Shown one piece after another: positions 29,427 to 38,293 of a stretch of DNA of 64,000 nt. Source of the stretch: Chryseobacterium paludis (GTDB lineage: Bacteria; Bacteroidota; Bacteroidia; Flavobacteriales; Weeksellaceae); contig NZ_CP099966.1 of NCBI RefSeq assembly GCF_025403485.1, positions 3,075,001 through 3,139,000 of the forward strand. The letters are read 5' to 3'. Positions within the stretch are counted from its first letter, which is position 1, and every line of letters starts with the position of its first letter. The notes beneath the pieces are model-generated. The model saw only the letters and a list, made by a program, of their open reading frames with translations. It made no database searches and was not told where the DNA came from. The position numbers and the translations under genes were made by a program.

Positions 29427-32400
29427 ATGCATCGTTTTTTTATATTTCTATATTATTTAATTTCTAAAAACAAACTCCTTTCTGTATTATTTACAGTAGG
29501 GATTACCCTTGTATGCTTATTTTTTGCATCAAAAATAAATTTTGAGGAAGACATTAATCAGATTATTCCCAAAAGTGAAAAATCTGATCTGACCGCAAAA
29601 ATTCTTAAGCAACTCAATTTTTCTGACAAAATTATTGTTATAATAGAAAATAAATCTTCTGATGATAATTTCCAATTGTCCGAAACAGCAAATAGCTTTT
29701 TAGATAAGCTCTCGCCCCTGGAAAAATATATAGGAGCTATTCAGGGAAAAGTAAATGATAATGAAATCTCTGAAACTTTTGATTTTGTAAATCAAAACTT
29801 ACCTTTATTTTTAGATGAGAACGATTATAAGGAAATCACCAGAAAACTGCAAAAAGACAGTATTGCAAAGCAGGTAGAAAGCAACTATGTCTCATTAGTC
29901 TCTCCTACGAGTCTTGTTACTAAAGAATTTATAAAAAAAGATCCACTGGGCATTACTTTTCTGGGCCTTAAAAAACTAAATACACTTAACATCAGTAAAG
30001 ATTTTAAACTTGAAGATAATTATATTGTTACCAGAGGCGGCAAAAATCTCTTACTCTTCATTGATCCTAAAAATAAAAGTAATGACACTAAAAACAATGA
30101 ATTTTTTGTTGATGAACTTAATAAAATAAAAGATGATGTCAATAAAGAGTTTAAGGAAAAAACAGAAATAAGTTATTTTGGTTCTCCTGTGATTGCCGTA
30201 GCCAATGCCCAGCAGATAAAAAAAGACATCCAGAATACGGTGATGATTTCTATGACTGTTCTTTTGATCTTATTAATTTATTATTTCCGAAATTTTTTCA
30301 CCCCTATTATCGTTTTCCTTCCAACTGTATTTTCAGTTCTGCTTGCCCTGCTCATATTATATTTTATTAAGGACAAAATTTCCGCCATTTCTTTAAGTGT
30401 AGGAGCAATTTTAATTGGGATCACAATTGATTATGCCCTGCATATTCTTACCCACTACAAACATAACAATAATATTGAAGAGCTTTATAAAGAGATCACT
30501 CAACCCATCATTTTGAGTAGTGCTACCACTGCTGTTTCTTTTCTTTGTCTGATCTTTGTAAGATCGGAAGCACTGAAAGATTTGGGATTGTTTGCTTCAA
30601 TTACAGTAATGCTTTCTTCGATTTCAGCATTAATTATTGTTCCCCAGCTTTACCACCCGAAGGAAAAATCTGGAAAAACAAGTACTAATTTCATTGATAA
30701 GATTGGTTCTTATCCTTATGAAAAAAACAAACCACTGATCATTGGATGTTCTTTGGTAATTATTGCCTGTTTATTTGGATTCCGCCATGTAGGCTTTAAT
30801 GAAGACATTGGAGATTTAAACTATATTCCTAAAGATCTTAAAATAAGTGAAGCTAAGCTACAAAAGCTTTCGGATATTACTTCAAAATCAATTTATACTA
30901 TTTCTTATGGAAATTCTGAAGAAGAGTCATTAACAAGAAATACCCAATTGAATCAGTTTCTGGAAAAAGAAAAAAAAGAAGGAAAGATTTTAAGCTATAA
31001 TTCTTTGGGAAATGTCGTATTATCTAAAAAAGACCAGCAAAAAAAGATCGAAAACTGGAAGAAATTCTGGGATAGCAATAAAAAAAGCCAAACGGTTTCT
31101 GAATTGATCACCAATGGAAATAAATTTGGATTCAACAATTCAGCTTTCGGACAATTTACTGATCTTTTAAATAAAAACTATTCAACTTTAAGTTTACAGG
31201 ATTACGAAAAGATAAAAGCACTACAGGTTTCTGAATTTCTCAGTAATGAAAAAGGCTTTTATACTATTTCAAATGTTGTAAAGCTTGATGAAAGTAAAAG
31301 AGACGCATTCATAAAAGATGTAGAAAAGAAACATGATGCTCTGGCTATTGACCGCCAGCAAATGAATGAAAACTTTCTTGGTTTGCTGAAAAGGGATTTC
31401 AACACTTTGATCAATTATTCTTTATTGGCCATCATTCTTACGATCATTGTATTTTTCAGAAACTTTGAATTAACTGTTCTCACCATGTTTCCCATTGTAT
31501 TAACAGGAATTGTGACAGCGGGAATTTTATATTTCCTGGGATTGGAGCTTAATATTTTCAGCACAGTAGTGTGTACTCTAATATTTGGGGTTGGGGATGA
31601 TTTCAGTATATTCCTAACCAAGGCAATGCAAAAGGAACATACAACAGGGAAAAATGAACTCCCTACCTATAGAATCTCAATTATTCTGGCTGTCTTTACA
31701 ACCATCTTATCTATAGGTTCACTGATTTTTGCAAAACATCCAGCTTTACATTCTTTAGCATTGGTCGCTCTCATAGGAATGTTTTCTGTAATCATTATTA
31801 CTTCAACGCTCTACCCATTCTGGTTTAGATTTTTAATCATTAACAGAGCAAAAAAAGGACTTTCTCCTATTACATTCAGATTATTCTTACACTCCGTTGT
31901 ATCATTTATCTACTATGGTTTGGGAGGATTCCTTTTCTCTCTGTTCGGAACTGTTTTTGTGAAGAACACCAAAGGGAATACACTGAGGTATATCAAAATA
32001 TTTATTGCTAAATTTTTAACATCAGTTTTATACAGTAATCCTTTTGTAAAGAAAAGAGTGATAAAAAACCCTAAAGAGAATTTCAGCAAACCGGCAATTA
32101 TCATCGCGAATCACACTTCTTTCCTAGATACGTTAGCTCTTGCAATGACTAATTACAAGATCATATACTTAGTAAATGATTGGGTTTACAATTCACCTGT
32201 TTTTGGAAGACTTGTAAAAGCATTAGGCTTTTACCCTGTATCCCAGGGTATAGAAAATGGAATAGATAAGTTGCGGGAAAAAGTACAGCAGGGATATTCT
32301 TTAGTTGTTTTTCCAGAAGCCGAGCGTTCTTATACCAATAATATCAATAGATTTCACAAAGGTGCTTTTTATCTTTCAGAGCAACTGGATTTAGATATTC

Positions 32401-33092
32401 TTCCAATGTATATTCATGGGAACTCTGAAGTATTACCAAAAGGAGATTTTATCATTTATGACGGAAGTATTACAGTAAAAATAGGAGAACGTATCCTTAA
32501 AGAAGATAATCGATTTGGAGACACTTATTCGGAAAGAACGAAAAAGATCAACGCCTATTTTAGAGTGGAGTTTGCAAAACTCAGAAGTGAGCTTGAGGAT
32601 GAAAATTATTTTAAAAAGAAATTGTTTTTAAGTTTTTTATACAAAGAAAATGATATTGTAAAACAGCTTAAAAAAGATTTCACCATCAAAAAGTCGGCAT
32701 ACTTTGAGTTGAATAAGTACATTCCGAAAGATGCAACGATCATTCATATCGCGGATGACTATGGTCAGACTGATATTCTACTGACCCTTCAGGAGGCAAA
32801 CCGGAAAATATTCAGTTTTATACATGATACTGAAAAAAGAGAAATTGCCGAACAGAATTATCTGTTAAAAAGAAGGAAAATTAATTATGTAAAAGACTTT
32901 TCAGAGATTAATAAAAAGGCTGGTATGCTTTTAGTATCTAATGAAAACTATGATCTGGGTAATCTTGCACAGCTTCCTGAAGTGATCATCTTTTTTAATA
33001 TAAAAAATATATTGTTTGAAAACAGTGAATATCATTCGTATTTTAGTTCAGAATCAATTAAAATATATAAGAAATTAACAGATAAATTATAA
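29427..33092 (+). CDS. MMPL-family exporter fused to a PlsC-type acyltransferase and a C-terminal Rossmann-like domain
   Basis: This 1221-residue protein begins as an RND/MMPL permease (first helix at about residues 13-33; a periplasmic domain; helix bundles at about 270-410 and 660-790 with ITIDYALHIL and FGVGDDFSIFL). It continues as a lysophospholipid acyltransferase (NHTSFLD, HX4D motif near 894; FPEAERS near 962). It ends with a domain near 1085-1221 that starts IIHIADDYGQTDILL, like a degenerate methyltransferase nucleotide loop. Start: ATG at 29427; a GTG lies one codon upstream. It is first in the flexirubin arm and probably exports or acylates the lipid-linked pigment. Known flexirubin loci carry a similar gene. 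Confidence 0.88.
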   Translation: MHRFFIFLYYLISKNKLLSVLFTVGITLVCLFFASKINFEEDINQIIPKSEKSDLTAKILKQLNFSDKIIVIIENKSSDDNFQLSETANSFLDKLSPLEKYIGAIQGKVNDNEISETFDFVNQNLPLFLDENDYKEITRKLQKDSIAKQVESNYVSLVSPTSLVTKEFIKKDPLGITFLGLKKLNTLNISKDFKLEDNYIVTRGGKNLLLFIDPKNKSNDTKNNEFFVDELNKIKDDVNKEFKEKTEISYFGSPVIAVANAQQIKKDIQNTVMISMTVLLILLIYYFRNFFTPIIVFLPTVFSVLLALLILYFIKDKISAISLSVGAILIGITIDYALHILTHYKHNNNIEELYKEITQPIILSSATTAVSFLCLIFVRSEALKDLGLFASITVMLSSISALIIVPQLYHPKEKSGKTSTNFIDKIGSYPYEKNKPLIIGCSLVIIACLFGFRHVGFNEDIGDLNYIPKDLKISEAKLQKLSDITSKSIYTISYGNSEEESLTRNTQLNQFLEKEKKEGKILSYNSLGNVVLSKKDQQKKIENWKKFWDSNKKSQTVSELITNGNKFGFNNSAFGQFTDLLNKNYSTLSLQDYEKIKALQVSEFLSNEKGFYTISNVVKLDESKRDAFIKDVEKKHDALAIDRQQMNENFLGLLKRDFNTLINYSLLAIILTIIVFFRNFELTVLTMFPIVLTGIVTAGILYFLGLELNIFSTVVCTLIFGVGDDFSIFLTKAMQKEHTTGKNELPTYRISIILAVFTTILSIGSLIFAKHPALHSLALVALIGMFSVIIITSTLYPFWFRFLIINRAKKGLSPITFRLFLHSVVSFIYYGLGGFLFSLFGTVFVKNTKGNTLRYIKIFIAKFLTSVLYSNPFVKKRVIKNPKENFSKPAIIIANHTSFLDTLALAMTNYKIIYLVNDWVYNSPVFGRLVKALGFYPVSQGIENGIDKLREKVQQGYSLVVFPEAERSYTNNINRFHKGAFYLSEQLDLDILPMYIHGNSEVLPKGDFIIYDGSITVKIGERILKEDNRFGDTYSERTKKINAYFRVEFAKLRSELEDENYFKKKLFLSFLYKENDIVKQLKKDFTIKKSAYFELNKYIPKDATIIHIADDYGQTDILLTLQEANRKIFSFIHDTEKREIAEQNYLLKRRKINYVKDFSEINKKAGMLLVSNENYDLGNLAQLPEVIIFFNIKNILFENSEYHSYFSSESIKIYKKLTDKL

Positions 33093-33117
33093 AAGTATAT
33101 TTTTGTAATCAATAAAA

Positions 33118-34038
33118 ATGTCCATGCAGAAGAACATACTTGTCTTATACTATACACAAACGGGTCAATTAGAGGATATTGTAAAAAATATCGCTCAGCC
33201 TTTCGAGGATAAAAAGGACGACTACAACGTTACTTATTATAATATCCAACTTAAGGAGGACTTCCCTTTTCCATGGCCTGGTGATGTTTTCTTTAACACG
33301 TTTCCAGAGTCCTATTTACAGATTCCCAGAGAAATACTTCCACCTCCGGAAGAAGTTCTGAATAAAAAATATGATCTGATCATTTTTGGATATCAGGTTT
33401 GGTACCTGACACCTTCTATTCCGATAATTTCTTTCTTAAAAAGTGGCTATGCCGAAAATATTCTAAGAGACACTCCCGTAGTTACAGTTTCAGGTACCCG
33501 GAATATGTGGATGCTATCTCAGGAAAAGCTTAAAGTGTATTTAAAGAACCTAAATGCAAAACTAGTCGGAAACATTGCATTGGTAGACAGACATGATAAT
33601 TATACCAGTGTTCTAACTATTTTACGATGGCTGACAACCGGAAAGAAAGAAAAATCAGGGATGTTGCCAGCAGCAGGAGTTTCAGATGAAGAAATTGCCG
33701 GAGCTGGAAAGTATGGCGCAATTATTAAAAGACATTTTGATAACAATCATTATGAAAATCTTCAGCCAGAGCTAGTCAAAAATGGCGCTGTAGAAATCAG
33801 ACCTTTCCTGGTTAGGGTGGAAAAAGTGGGTAACAAAATCTTCACTGTATGGTCTAATCTAATAATCAAGAAAAAAGAGAGGCGACCATTGCTGATAAAA
33901 TTCTTTAAGGTATATTTGATGGCTGCAATATGGATTATTTCCCCTATTGTTTTGGTATTTCACATACTATTAGCACCAATTTTAAGATCTAAAAGACGAA
34001 AAGAAAAAAAATATTTACAAGGAATAAATTTAAAATAA
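33118..34038 (+). CDS. darA: DarA, dialkylresorcinol aromatising enzyme (flavodoxin-like)
   Basis: The 306-residue protein starts like a flavodoxin (ILVLYYTQTGQLEDIV, phosphate loop) and continues YDLIIFGYQVWYLTPSIPI, typical of FMN-binding folds. The C-terminal part has a hydrophobic helix (LMAAIWIISPIVLVFHILLAP, about residues 265-285), suggesting membrane association. DarA works with DarB: DarB condenses two beta-keto acyl chains to a cyclohexanedione and DarA oxidises it to the dialkylresorcinol. darB follows after 3 bp. A TATTTTTG lies at 33098-33105 but I see no -33 site. It is placed as darA by size, fold and the adjacent darB. Confidence 0.9.
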   Translation: MSMQKNILVLYYTQTGQLEDIVKNIAQPFEDKKDDYNVTYYNIQLKEDFPFPWPGDVFFNTFPESYLQIPREILPPPEEVLNKKYDLIIFGYQVWYLTPSIPIISFLKSGYAENILRDTPVVTVSGTRNMWMLSQEKLKVYLKNLNAKLVGNIALVDRHDNYTSVLTILRWLTTGKKEKSGMLPAAGVSDEEIAGAGKYGAIIKRHFDNNHYENLQPELVKNGAVEIRPFLVRVEKVGNKIFTVWSNLIIKKKERRPLLIKFFKVYLMAAIWIISPIVLVFHILLAPILRSKRRKEKKYLQGINLK

Positions 34039-34041
34039 GAG

Positions 34042-35181
34042 ATGAACGACGTATTTATAACCAAAGCTTCAACATACTTGCCAAATGAACCGGTTTCTAA
34101 TGATGAAATGGAAAGTTATCTTGGTCTGGTAAATGACACTCCTTCTAAGGCGAGAGCTTTAATTTTAAGAAATAACCAAATTAAAACAAGATATTACGCA
34201 TTGGATAAAAATGGGAAACCTACTCATACCAACGCTCAAATTACAGCAAAAGCTGTGGAAGGACTTTTCGATGAAAACTTCACAAAAGATGATATGCAAT
34301 TGTTGTCTTGTGGAACGACTTCTGCCGATCAGATTCAGCCTTCACATTCTTCTATGGTACATGGTGAACTGAACATAGGAAAATCTATCGAAATAAATAC
34401 GTCAACAGGACTTTGTAATTCAGGGATGAATGCTTTTAATTATGGATTTCTTTCTGTGAAAGCAGGTGTTCGGGATAATGCCGTTTGCGTAGGTTCTGAA
34501 AGATTCTCAGCTTGGATGACTGCAGATAAATTTAATCATGAAGCGGAAAATCTAAAATTACTGGAAGAAAGACCTATCATCGCATTTAAAAGAGAGTTTC
34601 TCAGATGGATGCTTTCCGATGGTGCCGGAGCTTTATTATTAGAAAATAAACCAAGAGAAAACAGTGTTTCTTTAAAAATAGAATTCATCGATTTTTATTC
34701 TTACGCTCATGAGATTGAAGCTTGCATGTATTCAGGTTGCGAAAAACAAGAAGATGGTAGTTTAAAATCTTGGGCAGATTATCCTTCTGATGAATGGCTA
34801 AAGCAATCTCTTTTTGCATTGAAACAAGATACAAAGCTTTTAGATCAATATATTTTAGTAAAAGGAGCAGAAAGTTTAAGAGCTTCTTTTGATAAGCATC
34901 AATTGGATCCTGACAAAATTGACCATGTTTTAGCACATATCTCTTCAGGCTATTTCAAAGATGGATTAAAAGAAGAGTTTGCTAAAAAAGGAATGGATTT
35001 CCCTTGGGAAAAATGGTATTATAACCTTTCCGAAGTTGGAAATATTGGAGCAGGTTCTATTTTTATTGCTTTGGAGGAATTAATGAATTCCGGAAAACTT
35101 AAAAAGGGTGAAAAAGTGCTTCTTTGTGTTCCTGAAAGTGGAAGATTTGCTTATTCTTGTGCATTATTAACTGTTTGCTAA
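34042..35181 (+). CDS. darB: DarB, ketosynthase III-like dialkylresorcinol synthase
   Basis: The 379-residue protein has the KAS III triad in order: Cys in TSTGLCNSGMNAF (near residue 125), His in VLAHISSGYF, and Asn in EVGNIGAGS. DarB enzymes form the C-C bonds of the dialkylresorcinol ring from two acyl thioesters in the cytoplasm. The stop codon overlaps the next start by one base (TAATG), so it is coupled to the hotdog gene that follows. The partner DarA gene is 3 bp upstream. Confidence 0.92.
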   Translation: MNDVFITKASTYLPNEPVSNDEMESYLGLVNDTPSKARALILRNNQIKTRYYALDKNGKPTHTNAQITAKAVEGLFDENFTKDDMQLLSCGTTSADQIQPSHSSMVHGELNIGKSIEINTSTGLCNSGMNAFNYGFLSVKAGVRDNAVCVGSERFSAWMTADKFNHEAENLKLLEERPIIAFKREFLRWMLSDGAGALLLENKPRENSVSLKIEFIDFYSYAHEIEACMYSGCEKQEDGSLKSWADYPSDEWLKQSLFALKQDTKLLDQYILVKGAESLRASFDKHQLDPDKIDHVLAHISSGYFKDGLKEEFAKKGMDFPWEKWYYNLSEVGNIGAGSIFIALEELMNSGKLKKGEKVLLCVPESGRFAYSCALLTVC

Positions 35182-35612
35182 TGGAAATCAATCTACCAAC
35201 ATCAAATAAGGATTTTGTGGAGAGTCTTATTCCACAGAGATTTCCTTTTGTAATGGTGAATGAACTTTCTGAATATTCTGAAAACCATTTAATTTCAGGA
35301 TTTGTTATCAAGGAGGAAAATATTTTTGTTCAGGACGGTATTTTTCAGGCGTCAGGATTAATAGAGCATCAGGCTCAAAGTGTAGCTTTACACACCGGAT
35401 ATAAATATTACCTATTGGGGAAAGAAGCTCCAACCGGTTACATCGGTGCCATTAAATCTTTTGAAGCTGAAGCATTACCAAAAGTTGGAGATCTATTAAA
35501 AACAGAAGTGACTATTCTTAATGAAGTGATGGGAGTGACACTAGTCAATAGCATTACCAGGTTGAATAATGTTATCATAGCAAGTTCTCAAATGAAAACT
35601 GTTGTAAAATAA
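35181..35612 (+). CDS. Hotdog-fold protein, 3-hydroxyacyl-ACP dehydratase-like (ApeP type)
   Basis: The 143-residue protein contains LIPQRFPFVMVNEL near the start and SGLIEHQAQSVALHTGY in the middle helix, as in FabZ/ApeP-type hotdog proteins of aryl polyene clusters. I chose the ATG at 35181, one base into the darB stop, not the longer frame. It likely handles beta-hydroxy acyl-ACP intermediates of the polyene or of the resorcinol side chains. A second, diverged copy follows after 5 bp. Confidence 0.83.
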   Translation: MEINLPTSNKDFVESLIPQRFPFVMVNELSEYSENHLISGFVIKEENIFVQDGIFQASGLIEHQAQSVALHTGYKYYLLGKEAPTGYIGAIKSFEAEALPKVGDLLKTEVTILNEVMGVTLVNSITRLNNVIIASSQMKTVVK

Positions 35613-35617
35613 TTTTA

Positions 35618-36058
35618 ATGAAAATTAAGGAAGAAAACATCATCAATATCCATCATTTTTTACCTCATCGTGAGCCAATGCTTATGGTAGATTACATTTT
35701 GGAGTTGACCAAAGAGAACGTCATTACTTCCTTTCAAATAACAACAGATAATATTTTTGTTCATAATAATGAATTTGTAGAAGCCGGATTAATTGAAAAT
35801 TCAGCACAAACCTGTTCATCTATTGTCGGACAAAGTTTTTTTGAAGGTCCGGATCCAGAAACAAAGGTGATTGGTTTTATAACGAACATCAAAAAGATTG
35901 AAATTTTTTCATTACCGAAAGTAGGTGATACCATTATCTCAAAAGCATCACTTATTTCTCAATATGAAAACATTTGTAATATTTTTTGTGAAACTTATAA
36001 TAATGACGAATTATTGATAAGAGCTGAAATCAATTTGTTTATTCAAAAAGTACAATAA
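35618..36058 (+). CDS. Second hotdog-fold dehydratase-like protein
   Basis: The 146-residue protein mirrors the preceding gene product: HHFLPHREPMLMVDYIL, then EAGLIENSAQTCSSIVG and a SLPKVGDTI strand. The two copies could form a heterodimer, as is common for ApeI/ApeP-like pairs. The central helix has Glu-Asn in place of Glu-His seen in its neighbour, so only one may be catalytic. It is tightly packed in the operon. Confidence 0.8.
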   Translation: MKIKEENIINIHHFLPHREPMLMVDYILELTKENVITSFQITTDNIFVHNNEFVEAGLIENSAQTCSSIVGQSFFEGPDPETKVIGFITNIKKIEIFSLPKVGDTIISKASLISQYENICNIFCETYNNDELLIRAEINLFIQKVQ

Positions 36059-36069
36059 TAAAGTAAAGG

Positions 36070-36474
36070 ATGAAAAAGCAAGATCTCCCACAAGATGAAA
36101 GTAATCTGAAATCAGCGAACATGACCGAGGTAGTATATGTTACTGATGAAAATGATAATTATACAACAGCCAACAGCATTGGCTGGGAAGCGAAGAAATT
36201 GGCTTTAGACGAATCTATGGCTCTCATTAATGAGAGAATAGAAGAAGCCAGACAAAATGTTGCTGATCAAATAGCAAGTCCTATTATTTATTTTATGGAA
36301 TTAAATAAAATGGACCTGAGTGTACTTTCTGCCTACGTTGGAATATGGCAATGGCGGGTAAAAAGACATACTAAACCAAAAGTATTTAAAACACTAAGTG
36401 ATACTGTGCTGAAAAAATATGCTGATGCATTTGAAATCACAGTATCGGAATTAAAGAATTTCGATGGAAAATAA
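36070..36474 (+). CDS. Small hypothetical protein with a helix-turn-helix-like C-terminus
   Basis: This 134-residue protein has a polar N-terminus, then a helical middle (ALINERIEEARQNVADQIA) and a C-terminal segment LSVLSAYVGIWQWRVKRHTKP...LKKYADAFEITVSELKNF. The C-terminus has the spacing of an XRE-type helix-turn-helix with its final stabilising helix. No signal peptide. It lies 11 bp after the second hotdog gene, inside the pigment operon. Possible roles are local regulation or a structural part of the pathway; I cannot decide. Confidence 0.65.
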   Translation: MKKQDLPQDESNLKSANMTEVVYVTDENDNYTTANSIGWEAKKLALDESMALINERIEEARQNVADQIASPIIYFMELNKMDLSVLSAYVGIWQWRVKRHTKPKVFKTLSDTVLKKYADAFEITVSELKNFDGK

Positions 36475-36537
36475 TGAAATGAAGCATAAACTTTATGTGT
36501 AATTCCATCTGACCAAGAAATCGTAAAAAATGTACAG

Positions 36538-37533
36538 ATGAAATTGAATTTTGAACACCATCAAACTGCCCATTGCGAAAACGGTGTTGCCTCTAATTTA
36601 TTACTCTACAAAGGTATAAAACTAAGTGAACCTATGATTTTTGGAATAGGTTCAGGGTTATTTTTTGTGTATTTGCCTTTCTTAAAAGTAAATTTTGCAC
36701 CTGGTTTTAGCTATCGCCCAATGCCCGGAGCTATTTTCAGTAAGGCAGCAAAAAGATTGGGTATTAAAATTAAAAGACAAAAGTTTTCTAATCCTAAAGA
36801 TGCACAATTAGCATTAGAAAAGAACTTACAAAATAATATTCCCACCGGACTTCAGGTTGGGGTTTTTAATCTCACTTATTTTCCGGAAGAGTACAAATTC
36901 CATTTCAATGCTCATAATCTGGTAGTTTATGGAAAAGAGGATGGGAAGTTCTTAATCAGTGATCCTGTTATGAATTATGTAACGACCCTTTCTGAGGCAG
37001 AGCTTGAAAAAGTAAGATATGCGAAAGGGGCATTACCTCCAAAAGGTCATATGTACTACCCTGTTTATATTCCTGAAAACATAAATGTAGAAGAGGCGAT
37101 AAAAAAAGGAATAAAAGATACCTGTAAAAATATGCTTGCTCCCGTTCCTCTTATTGGAGTAAGGGCCATGAGATGGGTGGCGAAAAGCATTCCAAAATGG
37201 GCCGATAAAAAAGGAACGAAAGTTACCAATCACTATCTGGGACAGTTAATAAGAATGCAGGAAGAGATAGGAACCGGAGGCGGAGGTTTCAGGTTTATTT
37301 ATGGTGCATTTTTGCAGGAAGCAGCAGAGATTCTTAAAAACGATCAATTAAGGGAACTCTCAAAAGAAATTACTGCAATCGGAGATCTTTGGCGTGACTT
37401 TGCAGTGGATATTGCCCGGGTTTATAAGAACAGAAATTCGAAAAGCAATATTTATCAGGAGCTTTCAAAATCAATGCTACATATTGCGGACCTGGAAGAA
37501 GCTTTCTATAAAAAATTAAGAAAAGCGATCTAA
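36538..37533 (+). CDS. BtrH-like acyltransferase (BtrH N-terminal domain plus DUF4872)
   Basis: The 331-residue protein starts HHQTAHCENGVASNLL, where the Cys is the presumed nucleophile of the papain/C39-like BtrH fold. The matching His (FNAHNLVVYG) and Asp (FLISDPV) follow at about residues 127 and 140. The C-terminal half is helical (DUF4872-like). BtrH moves an acyl group from an acyl carrier protein to an amine in butirosin synthesis. Here it could move the aryl polyene acyl group from ACP to the resorcinol hydroxyl, making the flexirubin ester; that is inference. It ends 1 bp before the ABC transporter gene. Confidence 0.84.
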   Translation: MKLNFEHHQTAHCENGVASNLLLYKGIKLSEPMIFGIGSGLFFVYLPFLKVNFAPGFSYRPMPGAIFSKAAKRLGIKIKRQKFSNPKDAQLALEKNLQNNIPTGLQVGVFNLTYFPEEYKFHFNAHNLVVYGKEDGKFLISDPVMNYVTTLSEAELEKVRYAKGALPPKGHMYYPVYIPENINVEEAIKKGIKDTCKNMLAPVPLIGVRAMRWVAKSIPKWADKKGTKVTNHYLGQLIRMQEEIGTGGGGFRFIYGAFLQEAAEILKNDQLRELSKEITAIGDLWRDFAVDIARVYKNRNSKSNIYQELSKSMLHIADLEEAFYKKLRKAI

Positions 37534-37534
37534 C

Positions 37535-38293
37535 ATGGCAGACCATATTATTGAGATTAAAAATCTATATAAAAAGTATAAGCATGCAGAAGAATTTTCT
37601 GTAAATGACATCTCATTGAATATTGAAAAAAATGAGATCTACGGAATATTAGGGCCAAACGGAGCTGGTAAGACAACTTTGATTTCTATGCTTTCAGGAT
37701 TGATAAAACCAACATCAGGGCAATTTAAAATCAATGGTCTATCTCCTCAAAAAGACAGCTTTAAAATAAAACAGATTATTGGTATTGTTCCACAGGAATA
37801 TGCACTTTATCCTACTCTTACGGCTAAAGAAAATCTGATGTTTTTCGGAAGTTTATATGGTTTAAAACATAAAAAACTTCATAAAGCCATTGATGAATCA
37901 TTAGAATTAATGGGTTTGTCAAAGTTTGCAGATAAAAAAGTAGAGCAATTTTCGGGAGGAATGAAGCGTCGTTGCAATCTTATTGCCGGAACTCTACACA
38001 ATCCAAAAGTACTTTTCCTGGATGAACCAACAGTGGGTGTTGATGTTCAGTCTAAAAAAGTAATCATCGATTTCCTTCAGGAACTCAATAAAAATGGAAC
38101 CTGCATTATTTACACTTCCCATCACCTTTCTGAAGCGGAAGAATTTTGTACAAAGATTGCGATTATAGATAAAGGGAAAATCCACGCTGTCGGAACCCCG
38201 GAAGAACTCGTATCACAAATATCCAGTGCTGAAAACCTGGAAGATGTTTTTATTTCATTAACCGGAAAAGAATTAAGAGATGTTGTTGTATAA
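37535..38293 (+). CDS. ABC transporter ATP-binding protein
   Basis: The 252-residue protein has the complete ABC set: Walker A GPNGAGKTT, Q-loop VPQEYALYP, signature FSGGMKRR, Walker B VLFLDEP and the switch His (TSHHLSEAEE). It overlaps the permease gene by 14 bp. Together they form an ABC-2 type exporter, here probably for a pigment precursor or lipid. Confidence 0.95.
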   Translation: MADHIIEIKNLYKKYKHAEEFSVNDISLNIEKNEIYGILGPNGAGKTTLISMLSGLIKPTSGQFKINGLSPQKDSFKIKQIIGIVPQEYALYPTLTAKENLMFFGSLYGLKHKKLHKAIDESLELMGLSKFADKKVEQFSGGMKRRCNLIAGTLHNPKVLFLDEPTVGVDVQSKKVIIDFLQELNKNGTCIIYTSHHLSEAEEFCTKIAIIDKGKIHAVGTPEELVSQISSAENLEDVFISLTGKELRDVVV

